From assembly GCA_030248195.1 (NCBI GenBank), contig JASAND010011394.1, positions 51,959 through 115,958 of the forward strand: a DNA stretch of 64,000 bases. Direction: 5' to 3'. Under the pieces are notes generated by a model. That model worked only from the letters and a program-made list of their open reading frames with translations. It did no database searches and was not told the origin of the DNA. This document shows, in pieces, positions 48,151 through 58,300 of this stretch (the first letter of the stretch is position 1; every line of letters begins with the position of its first letter). The translations under genes were made by a program, and so were the position numbers. The stretch comes from Trissonchulus latispiculum (Eukaryota; Nematoda; Enoplea; Enoplida; Ironidae).

Positions 48151-48659
48151 ACAAACTTTGATTTCACGGACCTGAAACATGATGACCTGTCACTTTATTC
48201 ACCTGTTTTCACTATGTAGTGTATTTACCTAAACAAAACCAAGTTAATGTTGCAAACACGGAAACGTTTTCCAGTGAGTTAAAGTATTTGAGGTGCCTTG
48301 GAGCATTTCCTTCGAATCACAAATAACTTCGGAATTTCATGGGGTGGATTTTTCCTTTCGATTTGACCATATACGATCCAGTTGTCGCACGAACGAAATA
48401 AAACGGGATACTAATGTTAGAGTGAAAAATCTTGAATAATAATGGTGAGTGAGTGTTCCTTTTGTTTTCTAAAGAACTCATCCTTTGTGAGTCCAAAGTT
48501 TTCTAAAGAAGTAAAACATAAGGATCGGTTTGTAAGTGTCACCGTAAAGCTACTCCACCCTGTAAAAGGGTAGTTTCAATTCACTCTGGAGTTAAGCTGC
48601 TTAAATTCCTCTTTCTACTGTACTAAGAATTTAACTAAATATTTGATCTTGTTCAACAC

Positions 48660-48775
48660 CCTTGACGAAGCGCTGTATCGAGGCCCGCGTTGAATGGAGT
48701 GGAATGGACGGGATAGAATCCAATGGAAAGCCATCGAGTGACATTGGATGGGATAGGATGGGATTGAAATCTTAG
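48660..48775. repeat. Degenerate GGATGG/GGAATGG repeat
   Basis: Irregular units such as GAATGGAGTGGAATGGACGG and TTGGATGGGATAGGATGGG run for about 85 bp. They are too diverged for a unit length, and no flanking inverted repeat was found. Confidence 0.5.
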
Positions 48776-49202
48776 CACACCTGGGATGTCGTGAATTTGA
48801 GACGGGGAAGTAAAACTTTGATAGTAAAATCAAAAATTTCCATCATGGGCAGTTGCACTTGACAGGGATATACCAAATATAATGCAGGTTGTCAAGATAA
48901 CTTTTGATAAGATATAGCAGTATCGATGTTTTGAATATGTGATTCGATGCACCGTGGCCATTTTGCATTAATTTGAGCACTTGGAAGCATCGGGTTTTCC
49001 AATAACCAAATTGCAGAACTATTTTACAGCCTCTTTACCTCATCGGTATTCCTGTTTACAGTCCTGCTGAGTTCTTCAGTTTACTGCTGAGTCCACTACT
49101 CAATTAGTTAGAGTGACTGTGTTTAGTGTAGAGTCTGAGTCCAAAAGTATTAGTTATGCATCTAGCAGAAACCAAAAAACGTACATGGGGAACTCGTAAA
49201 AC

Positions 49203-49402
49203 TGTGACGGATTAAGGTGACGCACGGTCAACCTTTCTGTTGCTCGTGGCTGCAGCTAAGTTAGCTACCCGGCTGGCTTAGTATAACATAATCACGGGGC
49301 TGGGATAACTTTTGCAAGTCACGTACTCCCCCAACATGTACGTATGGGATTGGGTGGGTTCCCCCTTAGGAGCTACGTGATTGGGGGGATTCAATCACTA
49401 GG
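49203..49402 (+). repeat. LTR-like repeat fragment, copy 1
   Basis: TGTGACGGATTAAGGTGACG, CACGGTCAACC, TAGCTACCCGGCTGGCTTAG, GTATGGGATTGGGTGGGTTC and GAGCTACGTGATTGGGGGG follow in the same order as at 60922-61135. The two copies differ at scattered positions and by small indels. The TG start and the absence of internal sequence here would fit a solo LTR remnant. Confidence 0.6.
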
Positions 49403-49981
49403 TGCTAGTAAGTACCATCAAGTACTAGCTTAAAACTTATTTTCTTAACAAACGAGAGTGTTTTACAATGCAAATAAGTTCATAAATGAATAAGAACAGA
49501 TAAATAAAAATGCAAGCCAGCATATACAAACTAGTTTCAGGCATACACACATACACATTTGTCCGGGAACATAGTGATAATTGTGACTGTCGAAATGGTG
49601 TTTTGCTATCTGCCCAGGCACATGCGTAAATTATGTATTTGACTGGAAACTTACGTAATTGCCCGCCAATGCATTTGCCCCTAAGATATAATCTTTAACA
49701 TATATATTAATAATAAATATTAACATAAATATATTCTTTTAGAATCGTCTAAAACTGCAGATTTTAAAAATCGGGTAAAATTTAGAATCAGAGTTTCATT
49801 CTTGGAAAATCAGAAATATTCCATACTTCGCCAAACTAATAATAAGATTTGTTTCCCTGTTAGGACGAGTTGATCCAGCTGCATAGTATTCTCTAACATT
49901 TATATCACGAAAAAGCACCAATTCCTGGAATTTCGATAATTCAAAATTTAGGATAAAACAAATTTCTCTCAAACAGAAAAG

Positions 49982-50311
49982 ATGGGCATCGTTCGAAAGA
50001 TCTTAAACAGTATAGATGAACAGTTTTGCTTAAAACAAGCTCCTGAAAACGTACTTTATTCCGGAACTCACGAAACCATTTTCGCATTTTTACAAATTTC
50101 CTCAATTACTCCACATTATTTGCAAGCTCGTCAGTGGCTGAACAGTTTCAGTAATAGAAACAACGCCGGAATTTGCACGATGTTCCTTGAAATCACGACA
50201 GCATATTTGGTTATAGCTAAGGAGTTTACTAAACATGGGCGGAGTTCAGCAGACAGGGCACATGTTTTGAAAGTTCAATTACAAAAGCTGATCACATCAA
50301 GAAATCTGTAA
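49982..50311 (+). CDS. Possible small coding exon, unrecognised
   Basis: A 109-codon open frame begins MGIVRKILNSIDEQFCLKQA and looks protein-like: mixed helix with no low-complexity runs, including QARQWLNSFS and LEITTAYLVIAKEF. CAAACAG lies just upstream and could be an acceptor; GTAATA at the end of the frame could be a donor. I recognise no family. It may be an exon of a gene that continues to 52022-52250, but I could not find a phase-consistent join. Confidence 0.35.
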   Translation: MGIVRKILNSIDEQFCLKQAPENVLYSGTHETIFAFLQISSITPHYLQARQWLNSFSNRNNAGICTMFLEITTAYLVIAKEFTKHGRSSADRAHVLKVQLQKLITSRNL

Positions 50312-50429
50312 TAATACCTAGCCTTTGAATGTGAATGCTACAATATCAATTCGAAAATTTTGAAATACCCAAATTCCAGAAAACCAAAGCTGCATACATA
50401 TTTTTGTCGTATAACAAGAGTACATAATT

Positions 50430-51155
50430 TATAAGAGAGTGACATCTGCCAAGCTCTCTGTTATCAGCTCTAGGTATATGCTAGGTTCATGCTTATGTTC
50501 ACTGCAAAAAATCTTTAAGTGTTAAAGCCCAAAAACACAACTATGTTCAACGACAATGTTGGTTGAATGTGCTTCTATTACGAACATTAGAACGCAAAGA
50601 TATCGTGCAAATTTCTTTGAAGTGAACATACACATTTGTGGGGGGTCAGCCGTTAGCAAACAGAGCATGTACCTACAGTCTCGGTCAGAAATAGCTTTCT
50701 TCGCGAATACGAATGCCAAGAATCTTCGCGAATTTGCGAATGTAGATTTACATAACTTTCACGAATGTCGGCTTGAAGATTCCTTAAGTCTTCTGTTTCA
50801 CAGCAGGACATGATTAAATACCTGTCAAAAGGTTAAGCTTTAAAGTGTCTTTAGTGCGCAGCCGTCTGAATAAAACTCCTTGCTACACAGAGGTAAAATG
50901 TCGGTCAACAGTTACTAGAAATTAAGTTAAGCAACAGGTACCCTAATGTTTCCTTTGACATCTTTCTGAATGACTGCGAATGCATAAAGTATATACTCTA
51001 CTTTCGCCTTCGCGAACTCATCACTCATCACTCATCAAAATTTTCGGAGTCGAATGTCTTCGCGAAACCGCGAATATTCGCGAAAATCAGAAACTTATTT
51101 CTGATCAGGACAGCAGAGCCGATAACAGAGAGCTTGGCTGCTGTCACACTCTCAT
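50430..51155. mobile_element. Inverted-repeat element with TTCGCGAA motifs
   Basis: The left end TAAGAGAGTGACATCTGCC, then AAGCTCTCTGTTATCAGCTC, is mirrored on the right by GAGCCGATAACAGAGAGCTTG and GGCTGCTGTCACACTCTCAT. This makes terminal inverted repeats of about 45 bp with small differences. Just inside each end are palindromic TTCGCGAA/CGCGAA units (50696-50745, 51003-51085). Target duplication is not clear; an ATAAT-type AT-rich flank is on both sides. No transposase is seen. Confidence 0.65.
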
Positions 51156-52021
51156 AATATAAGTGTGTGAGAGCAGGTTCTCTGTTATCAGCTGTTGGAA
51201 CATGTTCTGCACGCTTCAGCCATTCTTATCTTTCAGTATAAATTTTCTTTCAGTTTCTTGGTTGTCCGCTGAAGATGACAGACAGACAAACATCTAAAGT
51301 TCCAAACAATGGTCAGATGTGTGCCTTAGGCCGCTGCTAACATAAAATGAGGGCCTCCTATAAGAAAACGAAGCAGAGTGGCTATGATAAGTCAAAGTTT
51401 GATGCATCCAAAATGATGCTGTTTAATTGATGACAAAGTTTGATAGTGTTAGCGAAATTTGTAGTGAAAAAACTTTCTTTCATTTTCTTCCATTTTTATT
51501 CTTTTCCTTTTCCTTTTTCTTTCTTTTCTTTAAAGTGAAATAAGTAGACCCCACAAATGCATAAATAAATGTAGCTTCACTTCAAATATTTTTGCCCGCT
51601 ATATTTGCATTCTGTATTTATCTGCATTCTATATTTGCCCGCTATATAACACTCGAAGCAGACACCAAATTGGACACACGCAGGCGCTGTGTTTTCGAGA
51701 TTTAACACGTAAAGATACGGTGAGTAAGCGAACAGAAACGCTACACATTTGTAGGGTAGTGTAAGACTAGGCTTTTTATTCCGCTGGTTATATATTCCCT
51801 GGTTTAAGCGTATGTAATGCACGTATGCTCTTGCAATTCTCTACTGCCTCCCCTATCTTTAACAAGTAGGCTGGTATATGAATTTTTAGAGTCGACAGAA
51901 AGCAACAAAAGCACCCCTCTTAGTTTTTAGAAAAATCGAATCTGAATCTGTTCCTTAGTTTCATTGAATTTTATCATATAAATCTTTTAAGATTCAACAT
52001 TACGCTCTGGCGTTATTTGTA

Positions 52022-52250
52022 GATCAAATACTCCGCAATCATTTATCAATTAGTGGAAGTTTGCAGACAAGCAATTCAGCAATAACAATGTTATATGCTG
52101 AATTGTATCAAATCAAACGGAAATTCGCAGACGACCAACTGTTGGTTGTTAGATTTAAGAAAAAGCATGGCCCTCAGCTAATCTCAACCCTTTCTGACTC
52201 ATTTGCTGCGCTGTTCGTGAACCAATGTGAATTATTAAAAGTGGAAGCTT
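52022..52250 (+). CDS. Possible terminal exon cut by element E, unrecognised
   Basis: After an acceptor-like TTATTTGTAG, an open frame of about 75 codons runs to TGA (52249-52251 region), including MLYAELYQIKRKFADDQLLV and SDSFAALFVNQCELLKVEA. The stop codon is made by element E: the frame reads GTG GAA GC at the target duplication and takes TTGA from the element's first bases. Without the element the frame would go on from GTGGAAGC into CAGAAGCTCAGAGAG and stop at TGA, five residues later. Homology not recognised; coding status rests on the protein-like composition. Confidence 0.3.
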
Positions 52251-54059
52251 GAGACCTTCACTCAGGCCCGTATGCCCGGCCCGGCTCAGGCCGGGCCTAA
52301 GGTGAAACGGGCCGGGCCGAGGTAGGAAAAATTTGGGTGCGGGCCGGGCCGGGCCGGGCCGAGTACTAGAACGGGCCGGGCTTCGGGCCGGGCCTGCTAT
52401 TTTCATTTGAAGGTTTTGTCTTTTTTTTTAGTTTCGGCAATTTATACTGGAGATTTTATTCTTTTCCAAATATAATTTTGAATAATCATTGCTCTTTTAT
52501 TCCGATCTGACTTGATTTACTTTCTCTTTCAGAGTTACAGGCGTATGTACTTAGCTCATTTGCGTTTATTTAACTTAACTTTTAGCTAGAATTTGCACAT
52601 TAGCATCTCAAATTTAGTTATTTATATAATTATTTTTAATATTTGGAAAGTATACCTTCTTCCTTATACCTTATTTGCAAGTTATATTTGAATCATCGAA
52701 ACTGGTCAGTCAGTGAATTCTTCCCTATAACCAAGAACGGAACCGCTGACTGTTCTTAATCGTTCTAAATAAACATGAGCTACGAGAAATCGCTTAAAAT
52801 GGTATCCGCGACGAGGAATGAAATTATATGCATTTTAAGGTGGTGATTCCTTTTGGGCACAAATTGTTGGTTGGCGGCTCAAATCAGGATGAAATTTGGC
52901 GAAACTTTCCGAAATACATTCTTTTAGCGTTCTAACACCCTCCGCGCAATCCCGGTTCAAAAATTCGAGATTTCCGATCAGGGCGATTTTTCCCAATTTC
53001 TGAAAGTTTGGCTGCAGCTATGCAGTTATGACTATATTCATTTGAAAGATCTCGTTGAGCTTCACATGTTTGCTTTTTAAAGCAAGTTTCTAGCGTTTCT
53101 CTACCGTGAGATATAGCCGATTTTCTTGTTTTGGCGTCGAAAACTTGTCATTTTTGCAAAAATCAAATAATCCATCATTTCTTGAACTACACAAGCCGGT
53201 AAATCAAACTAAGGGCGTCGATTTGAAGGTCTCACAGGGGCAAATTATCCGATGGATGATCATCTTCCAAAAGCTATCCCATAGGCTGATATCATAAAAA
53301 ATGTAGTTTTTGCGAAAACACGACCAACTTTTTTCCAAAGATTGTGGAGCATTCACCATGATAGTTGGAGGGCTGCTATTTAACAAATGGGTTCTGCACA
53401 AATATACCCAGGGATGTTTTTTTAGTTGCCTCGATTACTGCTTTCTAGCTAAAGTAATCGCTTGACAAATTTGGAAAAAGTAGGCAAAATACAGGTTACG
53501 CACACATTTCAGCTTATTTCTCTACAACAAAGAGCGATTTCACAATAAATAAAAAATCGTCCCCAGCTATTTGATGGAGGTATCGAATGATATAACCGAT
53601 GTCTCGCGAAAAATTTTACTTGAGTCTGCAAAAAAACCGGAAAATTATACTTCTTCAAAAATGTGTCAAAAATATTCTAAGAAAGCAGCATTAGTTTCAT
53701 GGTATGCATTAAAACGAGAAAATGTCAAGCTACATTTTGATATAAAAATGGCTTCTTAACTCCAAGTAATGAACGAGTAATAACGGTGCAAACTTTTGTA
53801 ACCAAAGGGAATCACCACCTTAAACCCTTGCTTTTATTTTGGTTAACGACAGAAAATTAGCAAAAACGGGCCCTGGCCGGGCCGGGCCTAACTTTTGAGC
53901 TTACGGGCCGGGCAGGGCCTAACTTTGAGCTTACGGGCCGGGCCGGGCCGGGCCGAGGTCGAAAATTTTTCAAACGGGACGGGCCGGGACGGGCCGAGGT
54001 GAAATTTTTACGGCCCGGGCCGGGCCGGGCCTGGAAATTCAGGCCCGTGAAGGTCTCTA
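52249..54059. mobile_element. hAT-like non-autonomous element E, GGGCC arrays, with nested insertion
   Basis: The element spans 1811 bp. Its ends TTGAGACCTTCAC and GTGAAGGTCTCTA are inverted with one mismatch, and an 8-bp duplication GTGGAAGC is perfect on both sides (52241-52248, 54060-54067). GGGCC/GGCCC pentamers occupy 52265-52400 and 53867-54045 in blocks split by spacers such as GAGGTAGGAAAAATTTGGGT. A 981-bp TTAA-flanked element (52839-53819) is nested inside; without it the host element would be about 830 bp. No transposase frame is seen in either. Confidence 0.88.
52839..53819. mobile_element. TTAA-flanked inverted-repeat element nested in element E
   Basis: The ends GGTGGTGATTCCTTTTGG and, reversed, GGTGGTGATTCCCTTTGG are inverted repeats of about 18 bp, with TTAA on both sides (52835-52838 and 53820-53823), as for piggyBac-type insertions. 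The terminal triplet is GGT, not CCC as in the element at 32560, so it is a separate family. A 62-codon frame at 53571 has no recognised domain. Confidence 0.78.
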
Positions 54060-54069
54060 GTGGAAGCAC

Positions 54070-55329
54070 AGAAGCTCAGAGAGTGAAGTGGTTAAGAAAT
54101 TCGGCTGTCACCGCAATAGCCTGAGTGCAAATCACAGTTGGCTGTAATTTTTAAATTTTATAAAGAAGGTTTATCTGATTGCAGTTTTTGAGTTGAGTTA
54201 AACAAATACAGAACGCGGTCTGAAAACTAATGACTAATCTTATATCAGGTATTCTAGAATTTTTCGACAAAGGATATAAGATGTTTCAGGAACCTAGTCC
54301 ATATAAATTGTCTAAATTCCAAAGTGAGGGAGACTTCGTGCCGCGAAATTTACATTCAAACAAAGTTGCATAAAATGGAGTGGCGACTGCGGATTTAATA
54401 TAAAAAGAAATCTTAATTCGTAAGTCTTCGTATATGATATGGCGTACATGGCTCAGCTGCGGAATAATGCCCCTTTTAGGGGCGATCTTGTCAATTATAC
54501 AACTAGACAGGTTGAACGTAAGATTCTGCATGAGTCAAGTATTTCATAGTGTGATGATGGAAAATCATTGTTGCCAGGCCGGGCCTTCAAGGTCAGACCC
54601 TCATGGCACTCATTCCCGGGCTGGATGGGGCTTGCAATTTCTGACTCATGGAAGAGCGTGGATGGGCTGAATTGCCAGGATCGGCCGGACAGAATCAGCA
54701 CTGATTAGACTTTAAATCAACTCACTTCTTTTTATCCCAAGGCCAGGAACAACCCAGGCAACATTGACAACATATACGCCAGCGGGCATCATAAATACGA
54801 TTAATTTCACGAAAATTACAGCGCAACTATCAAAACGCTGCTTTAAAAACGTGAAACTAACACACAGAAAACAAATCAATAAAGGTTCTCTCTGCGCGTA
54901 CAAAAGAAGTAAAGCCGAAACATCAAATATTATTATATTATATTATATTTTCACATTCCTATGTTTGGATATTTGGATACAAATTTCGCACAGAAAGAAA
55001 AGCAAAATATCCTAAAACACAATTTTTTGTAATTTTGAGACTTGCCATCGCAGGTCGGGAAAAATCACGTTGCACTAACAGTGTTGTATCCCATGAAAAA
55101 AACTGAAGCGAATCCGTACGTTCACTGATAATAAAATAATAAAACAGTTACCCGCTTTTGTCACTTCGTATATACTTAGACAAAAGAACACCGGAATTCT
55201 TCCGGCACGCAGACTATCTAGGTACAGACACTATCGTATCGTGAATTTGAATATGCAAGGATAGGTTTGCACAAATTTCCTAAAACACTAGCAAATGGAA
55301 TTGCAACGTCAGCTCCAGTAAATCAGGAA
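54070..55329. other. Intergenic DNA downstream of gustatory-receptor-like copy 2
   Basis: No gene is recognised. A minus-strand frame at 54712-54903 contains a hydrophobic run (VIFVKLIVFMMPAGVYVVNVAW) but has no splice partners that I can find. GGCCGGGCC traces near 54575 resemble element E array units. Confidence 0.4.
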
Positions 55330-58300
55330 TCACCAGTGAGAAATGTCGTTAGCACTGCCGGACTCATTACTGAATATATGCGGAATAGCGACTGGTGGCC
55401 CCATCTGAAGTAATATGAGGGTGTATGTCAATATTATGGACGCTTCCTAAAATATACACCTGCTAAAATATTATTATTTCCAAAACAGCTCTATCATATG
55501 TCGAACATTTCTGTGTTCGTTTACTTATTGTCCGAAGAAATAAGGGTGGGGACTAAAAGCAGGACCAGGACCAGGACCAGGACCAGGACCACTTTTCAGG
55601 ACCAGGACCAGGACCAAGGGTCTAAAACCAGGACCACCCTCAGGACCACTTTCAGGACCAGGACCAGGGGTCTAAAACCAGGACCAGGACCAGGACCAAG
55701 GGTCTAAAACCAGGACCACTTTTCAGGACCACCCTCAGGACCACTCCCAGGACCAGGACCAGGGATGTAAATTCAGGACCACCTTCAGGCCCACTTTCAG
55801 GACCACGAAAGGCCGCTTTTAACATCAGGGACAGGTGTTTAAAAATTCAGAATCAAGCTCAAGATCACTTTTTCAATTGAAGTGGGACTGAAACCTTTCC
55901 ACCAAAGTTTATAATTTAAGTTTAGGTTCTTAGTAATTTCTTCTTAAATTTGTTTATTTTTAATATATACTACCGAATGATGACAAACTACAAATCTATG
56001 ATGTCAAAATTTCTTAAAGAACACTGTTGTCTGTGAAGCACTTGCATTTTTATCTGTGCTGTCCTGATTCCGGTTTTCAGCGTGGGAAAGTGACCCGTGT
56101 AGCTTTTCCAGTGCGAAACGCCTATATAATATGTGCAAGATTTTGCAACCATGTATGTTGAGATATATATATATCTGTACAAAATATATAACCACTTGTT
56201 CTATGACAAACAAAGGCGAGAAATTAAGTGCATATATATCTGCACCGCTTGCACTGACCAACCAATCAATATTAGCATCAACATAATATGTTATGTTAAT
56301 TATATGAATATATTATGAAGGAAACACAATGCACAACTAACTGTTTTGTGCCACGGAAAACCAGATTTAGTGTTCATTTATATATTTTTGGGTCCTAGCT
56401 TTGTAGTTTGTCATTATTTCAAGAGACCACAACACAAAGAAGTAGTCAAATAAAGAAGAAACTACTAAGAACCTAAACTTAAATTGTAAACTTTGGTGGA
56501 AAGCTTTCAGTCCCTTCAATTGAAAAAGTGATCTTGAGCTTGATTCTGAATTTTTAAACACCTGTCCCCTGATGTTAAAAGCGGCCTTTCGTGGTCCTGA
56601 AAGTGGGCCTCTAGGTGGTCCTGAATTTACATCCCTTGTCCTGGTCCTGGGAGTGGTCCTGAGGGTGGTCTTGATTTTGCACCCCTGATCCTGGTCCTGG
56701 GGAGTGGTCCTGAGGGTGGTCCTGAAAAGTGGTCCTGGTTTTAGACCCCTGGTCCTGGTCCTGAAAGTGGTCCTGAGGGTGGTCCTGAAAAGTGGTCCTG
56801 GTTTTAGACCCTTGGTCCTGGTCCTGGTCCTGGTCCTGGTTTTAGACCCCTGGTCCTGGTCCTGAAAGTGGTCCTGAGGGTGGTCCTGGTTTTAGACCCT
56901 TGGTCCTGGTCCTGGTCCTGAGAAGTGGTCCTGGTCCTGGTCCTGGTCCTGGTCCTGCTTTTAGACTCCACCGAAATAAGCATCCTTTATGGTCTAACTC
57001 TTTCAAACTTTGCACAAATGTACGTTATGGTTTATCAAATTACAATAATTATCCAAGTATTGCTTGTGTTTAATTTGAATAAGGCTTGTTCCTATTTACT
57101 GCAGTATTTACTATTTCTTGCAGTGTGCAGGTGCAGCATTTACAATGCTATTTTCCATATTTCTAGACAGGTGTCACCAATTGTATTAAGTGGGGGCCAC
57201 TTTGGTCAAAAATCAATAGCCACGGATTTCGCTCATTTTCCCTTATAATATTCCCTGATATGTTATCAAAAACAAGACAAATATTAGAGTACTAAATTAA
57301 ACTGTGATCCGGTTCAAACCTAGAAAACTTGAAAATTCCGGTGATGGTACCTTCAAGGTCAGGTGGAGGCCGAACGCAATCTTGAATATGGTTGACCGAT
57401 ACACCACCTTAAAAGCTGTACTAAGTGTCGGGTATGAAACGCAGTTGCTTGACCCCCACGTCAATCTATGGTTAGAATATTCTTTTTTACGAAACTGGAA
57501 ACAGTAAAGTTGTTTTAACCTACCGTTAACAGCGTACTTCCCGTTATTGGTATTACGTTTCCGATAGTAATAACTGGAGGATTTCTGTGCAACAAAGACA
57601 GGATGCTTTCTGTTTCGTGAAGTACGTAGCTGTATGATGATAGTTCCTTATAGGATGCATCTTCACCAATTGCATATTTTGACAGGTTTTGTTGTAGTAT
57701 TTCAGATATCACTGTATACTGTCGATTTAATCTTGCACTTGATGTCAACAGCATTGGTATTGCCGTCAGTCCAGTGCTACCTGCTATTAGAACTGACACG
57801 ACATCCAAGCTGTGCTGGTTAATGATATAGTAAGCATTAAGCATTGTCAGACATAGCGACGATAAATTCCAGACGACAAGACTATACGCCCACGTATCGT
57901 TCAGAGATTTCATGATGTTCATTATTTTATGAATTTCCAGACGAATCATTCTCAGATTGTTAATGTCAAGCGGAACTGTCTGGAGATGCTGCTGCCATTC
58001 TTTTATGGTTAATCTCGTTACATTTGTTTGCATAGAATGATATCGCAAACCGAACATTCCGAAACATAGGAACACACAGTAAATGCCATAAGCTACTTTA
58101 GCATACCACATGTCACCAAACAGATGTATGTCATATACTGTAACCATCTTGAAACAAATGACTGCTCCTGTGATAATCAGGGGACAAACAAGACAAAGCA
58201 ATAGTATTAGCACGTGTAGACTTGACAATATTTTTACTTCAAGGGGGACATTTTCAGGAATGTACGGCCACTGCTTACCGTAACGGCTGACAAAGTCTGT

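Noticed and set aside
49982..52250. Joining the 49982 and 52022 frames into one gene
   Set aside because: The best donor (GTAATA near 50310) leaves two bases while the 52022 acceptor needs one base already present; no phase-consistent splice was found.
53571..53759. 62-codon frame as a possible transposase remnant in the nested TTAA element
   Set aside because: Too short, with no DDD/DDE-type motif or other transposase signature.
55498..56960. Frames with RTRTRTRT or VLVLVLVL and similar FSFSFSFS frames at 20683-22182
   Set aside because: Hexamer arrays of elements F and C read through in each frame; no start context, no domain.
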